Source: Hahella sp018986435
GTDB lineage: Bacteria; Pseudomonadota; Gammaproteobacteria; Pseudomonadales; Oleiphilaceae
Direction of reading: 5' to 3'
Length of the DNA stretch: 64,000 nucleotides
Assembly (NCBI RefSeq): GCF_050749805.1
Contig: NZ_CP192738.1
Coordinates: 3,658,001-3,722,000, forward strand
In this document: piece by piece, positions 27,386-35,240 of the stretch
How the letters are laid out: the number at the start of each line of letters is the position of its first letter
Position numbering within the stretch: the first letter of the stretch is position 1
Notes under the pieces: model-generated
What the model saw: only the letters and a program-made list of their open reading frames with translations
Told to the model about the DNA's origin: nothing
The model's database searches: none
Position numbers and translations under genes: made by a program

Positions 27386-27486
27386 ATTGACCTCCTTTTA
27401 ACGCTCCCGTTCTTTGTTTTTTTCTAAGTTGTCTGAGTCTGGGCATAAAAAATTCACAGCGGTAGTTAAGTGATAGCCGAACAAAT

Positions 27487-27500
27487 GACAACGCTTTCAT
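27487..27500. promoter_or_regulatory. Operator-like sequence, LacI type
   Basis: TGACAACGCTTTCA fits the TGNNANCGNTNNCA pattern bound by LacI/GalR-family sugar regulators. It lies about 100 bp upstream of the di-haem oxidoreductase start. Confidence 0.4.
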
Positions 27501-27584
27501 TTAGATCTCAAGCGCTACAAAAAACAAATACAATACCGGCTTAAATTAATATATTTTTGGCATCTCTTGTGTCGCCAGTCAGTA

Positions 27585-27615
27585 TTTGAACGCTTTCAAA
27601 ATGTAAACGCTTACA
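27585..27615. promoter_or_regulatory. Pair of LacI-type operator-like palindromes
   Basis: TTTGAACGCTTTCAAA (27585-27600) and TGTAAACGCTTACA (27602-27615) stand side by side, both centred on CG. This tandem arrangement in a divergent promoter region suggests control by a LacI-family regulator encoded elsewhere. Confidence 0.5.
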
Positions 27616-27902
27616 CAAGACAAAGCTAACAACCCGCCATATCTCAAACAATCGCCCGAACGGACGAGAAAGCGGAAGTCTCACGGCCAATAAGCCACTG
27701 ATCTTAAAAGGACAAATAACACTCACTCAGATATTGCATTCTTCATCACCCTACAAAAATGCAATGCGAAGAACTGGCCGGCGAACGGTTTATAAATCGC
27801 ATTATTTAAAGCTGAAATTAATCGCCATGAGAAATTAACTAGACCCAACAAAACAGGACAAAATGTTTCGTTGATAGGTACAAGGAAAAGAAAGGAAGAA
27901 AT

Positions 27903-28607
27903 ATGTGGAATGAACTGGAAAGAGTGATGGCCTCACTTAGAAATACAACGCCTCTGTATACCACGCCCTACTTTGTAGATATCCCCGGCTCTACGTCGAA
28001 GGGCCAACGCGCCATCAAAATTGAGGCCTCGGAATCGCCGCTTCGTTTCAATTTTGTGCTCGGCGATGGAGCCAACTCCAGAACCGTAAAGTGGTTGCCA
28101 TGGGAGGAAGGCGGCGTCACCAAATTGAAGCTGAACCGGGAAGGCGCCGACTATTGGTTCGTCACCGCCGCGTTGTCCGGTTGCTCTGTTGGTTTTGATC
28201 GTAACAAAGGCGAAGTCTTTCACCTCAACGGCGGCTACAGCGACATACCCGCCGACTTACGCCAGACCAGCGATTTCCTGTGTCCCCTGCAAAGCGCCAC
28301 CGGATTAACCCTGGACGCCTGGGCGCAAGGCGCCGGCGTGCGCTCCAATGCGAACAGCAATATCACCCAATACGGCTCCATAAGACGCAAAGACGCCGTC
28401 CCCGCCCGCCCGGCAAAAACCACGGGTCCCGCATTCTTGCGCAGAGCCCGCCCAGCCGAACCCGCCAAATACATGACCGACATCGCCCGCGCCACCGTCA
28501 TCGGCCGGGTAAGCGGCGGAACCCTCACCCTCGCCTACCAGGACATCTCCGAACAAGGCAAACAACTTTACCCCTGGTATGAAATTACAACGGCTGTGTT
28601 GGCCTAA
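27903..28607 (+). CDS. BLF1-like glutamine deamidase toxin (Burkholderia lethal factor 1 family)
   Basis: The 234-residue protein starts at an ATG with AAGGAAG upstream and has no signal peptide, as in BLF1. Against the BLF1 sequence as I recall it, the conserved blocks are VKWLPWEEG (BLF1 has a WLPW block) and FVTAALSGC, in which Thr88 and Cys94 fall at the same residue numbers as the BLF1 catalytic pair. A VFHLNGG block follows with His107 in place of His106, and the C terminus is similar. BLF1 deamidates Gln339 of eIF4A and stops translation. A 25-30 residue Pro/Arg/Ala-rich insertion sits before the C-terminal strand region. The target here is not known, and no secretion genes are nearby. 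Homology is from visual comparison and should be confirmed. Confidence 0.72.
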   Translation: MWNELERVMASLRNTTPLYTTPYFVDIPGSTSKGQRAIKIEASESPLRFNFVLGDGANSRTVKWLPWEEGGVTKLKLNREGADYWFVTAALSGCSVGFDRNKGEVFHLNGGYSDIPADLRQTSDFLCPLQSATGLTLDAWAQGAGVRSNANSNITQYGSIRRKDAVPARPAKTTGPAFLRRARPAEPAKYMTDIARATVIGRVSGGTLTLAYQDISEQGKQLYPWYEITTAVLA

Positions 28608-28630
28608 CGGAGAGAACGACAGGAGCATTT

Positions 28631-28671
28631 GAGCAAGTCGGATAAGCAAAGCGTTATCCGGCTTCTTGCTC
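28631..28671. terminator. Long hairpin between convergent genes
   Basis: Two stem blocks, GAGCAAG/CTTGCTC and CGGATAA/TTATCCG, stack into one long hairpin 24 bp after the BLF1-like stop. It probably terminates transcription from both sides. Its core, GGATAAGC...GTTATCC, resembles the repeat arm at 33220-33242, so it may be a REP-type element. Confidence 0.6.
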
Positions 28672-28728
28672 TCCCAACGCTCAGAATTGTCGGAAGGCGC
28701 ATCGCCGCCCGAAAATTCTACTTCTCCT

Positions 28729-30624
28729 TTATAGTAAAGGCTTATTACGAATGTTCATTTTATAAACATAATGTCCAACTGCAGGTAAGTCACGCGCTCC
28801 GAGGTGCCTCTCTCCACTCCCAGTTGTCTCCGTATGCCAACGAAATAGTATTAAGGCGGCGACAGGTTTAGGAATACCAGTCCAGGAAGCTGGCTTGGAT
28901 GCTAAATGTTCAAAAATATTCAAGGCCTCAATCATACTTGTCTCAGTATCAAGGGCATTATTAAGAGGCGCTGGAATATGGGTTTGAGGATACAAAATGA
29001 GCTGTTGGCCTGCATGCATCTTGCTTGATAACTTCATTATATAGCTATCCTCTCTTCCGTAAATTGGCGCCCCATTACAACTCAAAAACTGGCCATAACA
29101 ATTAAACCCAACCCAGTCCAAGGAAGCAGGCACAATATAGGTTTCTCTTTTTATAGTATCAAAAGAATAATTTAGAGCCACATTTACACCTGGCCACATA
29201 AGGTGAATACGAAGCGCACCCTTATTTATATATTCAACAATTTGACCACCAGATCCAAACCCTTTTGCTTTATATTGCACATACGGCTCATCCAATGGAA
29301 ACATAGCGACAACCGTATCATTTAGATCATACTTGTTCATCTGATCTTTCAAACGCCACAGGCATCTGTCTAGCTCCAAGTCTGAAAATAGGCCTTTCAC
29401 CTCATCAAACATAATATTAGTTAAGTGCAAAGCAACTTTCTTTCCCTTTACTTTCGCTTCAACCACCTTAGCCAGATAACCTGTCCATATCGCCTCATCG
29501 TAAATATCTGAATAGCATTTAGAACCACCATCCCCAACGCCGTGGTCGACAACTATCAAATCTGACTGATCATCAACCTCATCAATAAAGGATTGTCCAA
29601 TTGCCGAGTCAAAATATCCTAGATAATAGTTTCTTCTTTCCGGATTGGAATATAGCCTCTCGTATATTTTCGAAACATGTTCCTTAACTATAGGTAAGTC
29701 TTTCACACCAACGTGACTAAATCCATTCAGACTATTTTCCGAATTCCAACGAAATAGAATCAAAGCTGCTACTGGCTTTGAAAGGCCATTTGAGAGCATT
29801 GGTTTAGAAGCCAGGAGTTCAAACGCAGATAGCGAGTTGACAATGCTTCCCTGAGTGCTTAGTGCGCCAGAATGAGGTGTTGGAATGTATGCTTGCGGAT
29901 AAAAAACAAACTTTTGCCCGACGTGCATTCTCTTAGATAATATACCAGCATAGCTGTCTTCCCCACCATAAATTGGTCTGCCATGACAGTCTGAAATGGG
30001 GCCATAACAGCTAAACCCAACCCAATCAACTGAGCTGGGAATGAAGAAGTCACCCGTGTTGATTGTTTCAAATGAATAATTTATAGCGACATTAACCTTA
30101 TTCCACATCAACTGTATACGAAGCGCTGCCTTATCAATATATCCGATAATTTCACTTCCAGAAGAGAATCCTTTTTCGGAAAATCTCAAATAAGGTTGAT
30201 CAAGCGGAAACATCGCAACAACAGTATCATTTAGATCATATCGATTAAGCTGATCCTTTAATCGCCACAGACACCTATCAAGCTCCAAGTCCGAAAAACG
30301 TCCTTTAGCACCATCAAAAATAATATTCGTCAAATATATGGCAACCTTTTTTCCAAGACTTTTAGCTTTCACAATTTTACTTACATAACCAGACCAAATC
30401 TTAGTATCATAAAACTCCGAATAACATCTACTTTCATCGCCACCCACACCATGATCGATTACAATCAAGTTTGTTTGGCCACTTAGTTCTTCGATATCAT
30501 TTTCACCAATTGCGGAGTCAAAGTAGCCTAGATAATAGGGTTCAGCCATAACTGAACGGGTCATAAAAAAAAGGAAAGCCAGATAAAAAACTACTGAAAC
30601 TCGCAACTTGAAGCTCCTGATCAA
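28729..30624 (-). CDS. Secreted protein with an internally duplicated ~300-residue domain
   Basis: After a signal peptide (cleavage near SVMA), the 631-residue protein consists of two copies of the same domain, each beginning YYLGYFDSAIG and ending before a Leu-Pro-Ile/Ala-Val helix. Shared blocks include LIVIDHGVG/LIVVDHGVG, FSDLELDRCLWRLKDQ in both, DLNDTVVAMFPLD in both, and DWVGFSCYG/DWVGFNCYG. The alternation of hydrophobic strands and helices suggests a TIM-barrel glycoside-hydrolase-like fold with candidate acidic residues (MFPLDEPY), but I cannot name the family. The gene is clearly AT-rich compared with its neighbours, suggesting acquisition. The two halves are diverged, so the duplication is not recent. 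Confidence 0.72.
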   Translation of the reverse strand: MIRSFKLRVSVVFYLAFLFFMTRSVMAEPYYLGYFDSAIGENDIEELSGQTNLIVIDHGVGGDESRCYSEFYDTKIWSGYVSKIVKAKSLGKKVAIYLTNIIFDGAKGRFSDLELDRCLWRLKDQLNRYDLNDTVVAMFPLDQPYLRFSEKGFSSGSEIIGYIDKAALRIQLMWNKVNVAINYSFETINTGDFFIPSSVDWVGFSCYGPISDCHGRPIYGGEDSYAGILSKRMHVGQKFVFYPQAYIPTPHSGALSTQGSIVNSLSAFELLASKPMLSNGLSKPVAALILFRWNSENSLNGFSHVGVKDLPIVKEHVSKIYERLYSNPERRNYYLGYFDSAIGQSFIDEVDDQSDLIVVDHGVGDGGSKCYSDIYDEAIWTGYLAKVVEAKVKGKKVALHLTNIMFDEVKGLFSDLELDRCLWRLKDQMNKYDLNDTVVAMFPLDEPYVQYKAKGFGSGGQIVEYINKGALRIHLMWPGVNVALNYSFDTIKRETYIVPASLDWVGFNCYGQFLSCNGAPIYGREDSYIMKLSSKMHAGQQLILYPQTHIPAPLNNALDTETSMIEALNIFEHLASKPASWTGIPKPVAALILFRWHTETTGSGERHLGARDLPAVGHYVYKMNIRNKPLL

Positions 30625-30761
30625 TAAGCCTAAAACTGTCCATTCTAATAGAAAGGCGCAAACTCCCAGCTTTACGCAGGGGCGCGGGAGTCTAACATAT
30701 CGGATGATTAGGTCTAGCAGGATATGAAGCCCGCTCTAGGTTATTGAAGTTAACTTACAGA

Positions 30762-31583
30762 TTAGACACTTGGCCTACCTAACAGGTTACTGATATGCCC
30801 CCGGATCGCCCAGGCTTTTGCTTTTAAGGGGATGGTTCCATCTGGTTGTATGGGGATTGTTTCTCTTAATTTGTCCGCTATGGCGTTTCTTAGGTCGGCC
30901 GAGAGGGAAGCGATGTAGGCCGGGGCGGGTCCGGTTGCGCCGAGGAAGGGGAGCCAGTAGTCGTCGAAGTGGGTGAAAAGGGTGGGAATTTCCACGGCTT
31001 CACATTGGATGTCATCAAGGCCGGCTTTGGTGAACAGTTCGATGAGTTTCTCGGGATGACAGAGAGGGAAACGGTAGCCTTCGTCCAGTTCTTTCGCGGC
31101 GTGATCTTGCGCTGTCGCCGCATCCCAGAAGTAGCGTAGAAACTCCATTCCCTGCGCGTAGTCCCATACGCAGGCGGAGACGATAGCGCCGGCGGCGGCG
31201 ATGGTCTGCATTTCGCGAATAGCGGCGTCGGTATCCGGGAAAAAGTTCAGTGCGAACATGGAAGCGACGCAGTCAAATCCTTCAGGACGATGTGGCAGAT
31301 TCCCTACTCCCGCCGCTATAAATGACGCCGGCGCCTCCAACGTCTGTTCTCGGGCGAAAGCGATAAAGGGTTCTGCGGGATCGCAGCCGAGGACAGAGGC
31401 AGGTTGGGCGACATTGCAAATCGTACGGGTCAGGGCTCCCGTACCGCAGCCTACATCCAGCCAGTGCAGTCCAGGCGGCGCATTCAGCCAGGACACGTAT
31501 TCTAAGGCGATGCGTCGGCTCCAACGCCCCATGAATGCTTCATAACTCGACGCCGCCGCCCATTTGTCATCCGTATTCGCCAT
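30762..31583 (-). CDS. SAM-dependent class I methyltransferase
   Basis: The 273-residue protein has a Rossmann methyltransferase fold with motif I LDVGCGTGAL near residue 42, the acidic loop LGCDPAEPF, and a post-motif segment DCVASMFALNFFPD typical of UbiE/BioC-type enzymes. The C-terminal half contains substrate-binding regions that do not match a named group. The substrate is unknown. The gene is isolated between the duplicated secreted protein and the chemoreceptor gene. Confidence 0.82.
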   Translation of the reverse strand: MANTDDKWAAASSYEAFMGRWSRRIALEYVSWLNAPPGLHWLDVGCGTGALTRTICNVAQPASVLGCDPAEPFIAFAREQTLEAPASFIAAGVGNLPHRPEGFDCVASMFALNFFPDTDAAIREMQTIAAAGAIVSACVWDYAQGMEFLRYFWDAATAQDHAAKELDEGYRFPLCHPEKLIELFTKAGLDDIQCEAVEIPTLFTHFDDYWLPFLGATGPAPAYIASLSADLRNAIADKLRETIPIQPDGTIPLKAKAWAIRGHISNLLGRPSV

Positions 31584-31655
31584 GGCTTTTCACGCCTCAC
31601 GCAGCACTTCAAGGTCGCTCCAAAGATGTCCCCGCAACGAAGCAGGACGTTTCAC

Positions 31656-32972
31656 TTATGACTCGCTGGAGTTGTCCACCAGATCACCCACTACTTGGGA
31701 GACGTATTCCGCGCCTTTGAAAATTTCCTCGATGATTCGGGAGGCTTCCGCGATCAGGTCCGCGTTCTTGCCGGCCTGTTTCGTCACTTCGACCATGCTG
31801 TCGCCCGCCTGCAGCACCAGTTGGTTATTGCGATCCACCATCTGGTTGATTTCCTCCGTCGATTTGGTCGTTCTGCCCGCCAGAGAGCGCACTTCATCCG
31901 CCACCACGGCGAAGCCCCGGCCATGCTCCCCTGCTCGCGCGGCTTCGATAGCGGCGTTGAGGGCCAGCAGGTTGGTCTGTTCCGCGATGGATTTGATGGT
32001 GGTGACAATGTTGGAAATTTGATTGGATTGCTCGTTCAGCTCCTCCACGAGTTTGGCTGAACGTCCGATATCCGTGGATATCTTCTCGGAGTTGGCCAGA
32101 TTTTCCCTGAGGATACGCGCGCCTTTCTGGGAAACCTGCGCGGTTTCCACGGAAGTGCTGTGGGCGACTTCAGCGGCCTTCTGAACCGCTAACTGGCGTT
32201 CAATTCTTTCCGTCACGTCGCTGGCGACCTTGGTGATTTTGACCACCTTGCCCCTATGATCGAATACGGGGTTATAGGTCGCTTCTATCCAGACGGAACG
32301 CCCCTGCTTGCTGATGCGGAGAAACAAGCCGTTTTTGATTTCGCCGTTCGCCAGCTCGCGCCAGAAATTGGGATTTTCTCTGTAGAAGTCCTCCGGGCAG
32401 AATATCTCGTGATGTTTGCCCTTGATTTCCTTCAGGTCGCCATAGCCGAGCGCTCTGATGAAGTTTTTATTGGCGTTCAAGATGGTCCCGTCCGGCTTGA
32501 ACTCAATAACTGCATTGGAGCGATCGATGGCCTTGATCAAGGCCTGATTATCCGCAGACTGCTGATGATCTTTGGTGACATCGTTGGCCACCTTCATGAC
32601 GCGCATTACCTGTCCGTCCTGAACAATGGGGATATAGGTCGCCTCCAGCCACACATCCGAACCGTTTTTGTGTCGACGTCTGAATGTCCCCCGCTTGGTA
32701 ACGCCCTTGGCCAGATCGGCCCAGAACTGGCGATATTCCGGGCTATCGACAACGTCCTCTGCGCAGAAAATGCGATGATGTCGCCCAATGATCTCGTCCA
32801 GCTTATATCCAACACTCGCCAGAAACAGTTCGCTGGCGTCAAGAACCTCCCCGGCGGGCGTGAAATAGATGGTGGCGCAGGACTTCGCAATACTGCCCAG
32901 TTCAGCTTGCAACGCTTTGGCCAGATTGTGGGCGTCGTGTTGTTGCTGTTTGTTTTTCTTGGTTGAGAACAT
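31656..32972 (-). CDS. Cytoplasmic PAS-PAS chemoreceptor
   Basis: The 438-residue protein has no membrane helix. Two PAS domains (about residues 35-150 and 155-275) share the unusual signatures IIGRHHRIFC/IKGKHHEIFC and GSDVWLEATYIPI/GRSVWIEATYNPV. A methyl-accepting signalling domain with EQTNLLALNAAIEAARAGE follows, ending soon after the hairpin tip. This class of soluble receptor commonly senses oxygen or redox state through a bound cofactor. The similarity between the PAS repeats suggests internal duplication. No partner che genes are in the window. The truncated C-terminal region lacks a CheR-binding pentapeptide. Confidence 0.88.
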   Translation of the reverse strand: MFSTKKNKQQQHDAHNLAKALQAELGSIAKSCATIYFTPAGEVLDASELFLASVGYKLDEIIGRHHRIFCAEDVVDSPEYRQFWADLAKGVTKRGTFRRRHKNGSDVWLEATYIPIVQDGQVMRVMKVANDVTKDHQQSADNQALIKAIDRSNAVIEFKPDGTILNANKNFIRALGYGDLKEIKGKHHEIFCPEDFYRENPNFWRELANGEIKNGLFLRISKQGRSVWIEATYNPVFDHRGKVVKITKVASDVTERIERQLAVQKAAEVAHSTSVETAQVSQKGARILRENLANSEKISTDIGRSAKLVEELNEQSNQISNIVTTIKSIAEQTNLLALNAAIEAARAGEHGRGFAVVADEVRSLAGRTTKSTEEINQMVDRNNQLVLQAGDSMVEVTKQAGKNADLIAEASRIIEEIFKGAEYVSQVVGDLVDNSSES

Positions 32973-33172
32973 ATAACGCCATACCTCAAATAATTGACCT
33001 AACGTTCAGTTTGTATGCAACGGCGGACACTTCAATCATAGAACAAACCGTCATCTTTGGTAGGCCGCCCATTCGCGCAGGCCGGATGAGCGGGGCCAAC
33101 GGCGAAACTCTTTCCGTGAGCCGTACAGTATTTATACGAGGCGCTGCGGTGAGCGGACCTTCGCCGTCGGAA

Positions 33173-33242
33173 GGCGCTGCGCTTTTCCAACCTACCTGGC
33201 TATAGGTCGTTTCTTCTTTGTAGGTTGGATAAGCGCAGCGCC
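33173..33242. repeat. 23-bp inverted repeat (REP-like) with spacer
   Basis: The arms GGCGCTGCGCTTTTCCAACCTAC and its reverse complement (one mismatch) are separated by 24 bases. Such arms, reading GTAGGTTGGAT...GCGCAGCGCC, are a recognisable dispersed repeat type in gammaproteobacteria. It lies upstream of the xylulokinase gene. Confidence 0.7.
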
Positions 33243-33300
33243 ATCCAACAAGCGACTATCCAACAAGCAGTCCCCCAACAAACCGCCACCCAACAAGCCG
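33241..33300 (+). repeat. Degenerate tandem CCAACAAGC units
   Basis: Four imperfect CCAACAAGC units occur at irregular spacing directly after the right arm of the inverted repeat. They probably arose by slippage or duplication of the repeat edge. Confidence 0.45.
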
Positions 33301-33412
33301 CCGTCCATCTGCGTCCCGCATTCGCAATTGCCGGCGGGTTCGGCGTACACTCCCTGTCATATTGTCCGTGGCCGATCAATGGCTTGCAGCCGGAAACCGA
33401 GGAGAATCAGGT

Positions 33413-34906
33413 ATGTACGTAGGCGTGGATTGTGGGACTCAGGGAACCAAGGTGGTGGTGCTGGACCCGGAGCGGGAAGTCATCCTGGGAGAGGGTTACG
33501 CGCCTCATGCGCTGATCAGCGACGCCAATGGCCGCCGCGAGCAACATCCCGACTGGTGGACGCAGGCCTTCATCGACAGTTACCGGCAGGCGCTTGAGCG
33601 CTCTGGCGTCAACAGTCGTCATATTCGCGCTATCGGCGTATCCGGACAGCAGCACGGACTGGTGGCCTTGGACTCTCGTGGTGAGGTGATTCGGCCAGCG
33701 AAGCTCTGGTGCGATACAGAAACCGCGCCACAAAACGCGGCGTTGCTGGAGCAGATGGGTGGGGAGCAAGGCTCTCTCGAACTGCTGGGTTTGACGCTCG
33801 CTACCGGCTACACCCTCTCCAAGCTGCTCTGGCTGCGTCAACATGAGCCGGACGCCTTTCAACGCATCGCCCATATTCTGCTGCCTCATGACTACCTCAA
33901 CTACTGGCTGACCGGCGAGATCGCCGCCGAGTATGGCGACAGCTCGGGGACCGGGTATTTCGATATCCGCACTCGACGCTGGGTCCCGGAAGCCCTCGAA
34001 CTCATCGCCCCCGATGGACGCCTGGCCAGCGCCTTACCGCCGTTACTGCAGGCGCAGCAGCCCGTAGGCAGGGTCAGCCCCGCCATCGCCCGCTTGCTGG
34101 GTCTGTCGGATAACGTGTTGGTGGCCAGCGGAGGCGGCGACAACATGATGGGCGCCATTGGCACAGGCAATATAGATGAAGGCGTGGTGACCCTCAGCCT
34201 GGGTACTTCCGGCGCGCTTTACGCCCATTCAAACCGGCCGCCAAAACAAGGACACCCATCCCTGGCGGTATTCTGCTCCTCCAGCGACGGCTGGCTGCCC
34301 CTGATATGCACCATGAATCTGACGGCGGTGGTTAACCAGGTGCGAGGTCTGTTCGGCTACGATCTGGACCGCTTCAACCAGGAAGCGGCGCAAGCGCCCA
34401 TCGGGGCTCAGGGCGTCACCCTGCTGCCGTTTCTCAATGGCGAGCGCGTGCCGCCGCTTCCCGATGCGACAGGCAGCTTATTGGGCCTGAACATGCAGAA
34501 CCTGCAACCCGCCAATGTTTGCCGCGCCGCGCTGGAAGGGGTCACCTTTGGGCTGCGTTACGGCCTGGACCTTTTGCGGACATCCGGCATCCATTGCCAG
34601 GAAATCAGATTGATCGGGGGCGGCTCGAAAAGCCGGTTATGGCGTCAAATGGTGGCGGACATGATGAACGCCCGCGTCATTTGCCCCCAGGTTGGCGAAA
34701 GTGCGGCACTGGGCGGAGCGATTCAGGCGGCCTGGTGTGACGCGCACGCCCATGGCGACGGCATCCGTCTGCATGACCTGTGCCGGCGCTTTGTGAAACT
34801 GGATGAAGACGCCGCCGTGTCGCCAACACGGGAAGCCGTGGAGACATACGAGAGCGCCTATAAGTTGTACAGAACAAGATTGGCGACTATACACCCAATC
34901 GCCTAA
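33413..34906 (+). CDS. xylB: Xylulokinase
   Basis: This 497-residue FGGY-family kinase starts at an ATG preceded by GAGGAGAAT. The N-terminal phosphate-binding region is VGVDCGTQGTKVVVLD. The FGGY core includes ISGQQHGL-like GVSGQQHGLVALD, which is typical of D-xylulokinases, and TLSLGTSGALYA and LIGGGSKSRLWRQMVADM near the C terminus. It phosphorylates D-xylulose to xylulose-5-phosphate for the pentose phosphate pathway. No xylA, xylose transporter or regulator is adjacent, so it is isolated and may serve another ketopentose or pentitol route. Confidence 0.9.
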   Translation: MYVGVDCGTQGTKVVVLDPEREVILGEGYAPHALISDANGRREQHPDWWTQAFIDSYRQALERSGVNSRHIRAIGVSGQQHGLVALDSRGEVIRPAKLWCDTETAPQNAALLEQMGGEQGSLELLGLTLATGYTLSKLLWLRQHEPDAFQRIAHILLPHDYLNYWLTGEIAAEYGDSSGTGYFDIRTRRWVPEALELIAPDGRLASALPPLLQAQQPVGRVSPAIARLLGLSDNVLVASGGGDNMMGAIGTGNIDEGVVTLSLGTSGALYAHSNRPPKQGHPSLAVFCSSSDGWLPLICTMNLTAVVNQVRGLFGYDLDRFNQEAAQAPIGAQGVTLLPFLNGERVPPLPDATGSLLGLNMQNLQPANVCRAALEGVTFGLRYGLDLLRTSGIHCQEIRLIGGGSKSRLWRQMVADMMNARVICPQVGESAALGGAIQAAWCDAHAHGDGIRLHDLCRRFVKLDEDAAVSPTREAVETYESAYKLYRTRLATIHPIA

Positions 34907-35240
34907 CCACCAGTTTCATTCATACTTTAAGTTTCCAGCTTATCTATATGTTTATAAAGCAGTTATCTTTCAACTTTGAATTGTCGCCGTTTCATCATTC
35001 CGCTATGCTTGCTCTTTCCCTATTGCAAAGGCAAGCATAGCCATTGGGGCGCTTAACCCCGCCCAATCACCGTTCCCGCGCATGGATAAGGAGTATTTAT
35101 GCCATTTGATGAAAAATCGTACTGAGAGCCTTGGGCGTCATAGCGCTTTTCTCTCACTCAGAACTTTACATAAAACATTAAATATCAATCTTATATTATT
35201 GTTTTTAAATACAAACAAAACATAACCGTTACCCAAAGCC
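34907..35240. other. Intergenic region with a strong ribosome-binding site and a nine-codon frame
   Basis: The only coding-like signal is ATAAGGAGTATTTATG, a near-ideal ribosome-binding site before an ATG at 35099. It opens only an 8-residue frame (MPFDEKSY, stop at 35125). It may be the surviving 5' end of a gene truncated near the recombinase, or a leader. The rest is AT-rich. Confidence 0.4.

Larger units (their letters stand above)
27386..27902. other. Divergent intergenic region with LacI-type operator-like palindromes
   Basis: This AT-rich 517-bp stretch separates the di-haem gene (minus) and the BLF1-like gene (plus). No gene is supported. It contains three sequences of the CcpA/LacI form around a central CG, listed separately, and presumably the promoters of both genes. 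Confidence 0.5.

Noticed and set aside
33241..33300. Repeated CCAACAAGC units that could look like a CRISPR-like array
   Set aside because: Units are 9 bp, imperfect and irregularly spaced without unique spacers, and no cas genes are in the window.
33413..34906. Xylose utilisation operon
   Set aside because: Only the kinase is present; there is no isomerase, transporter or regulator nearby.
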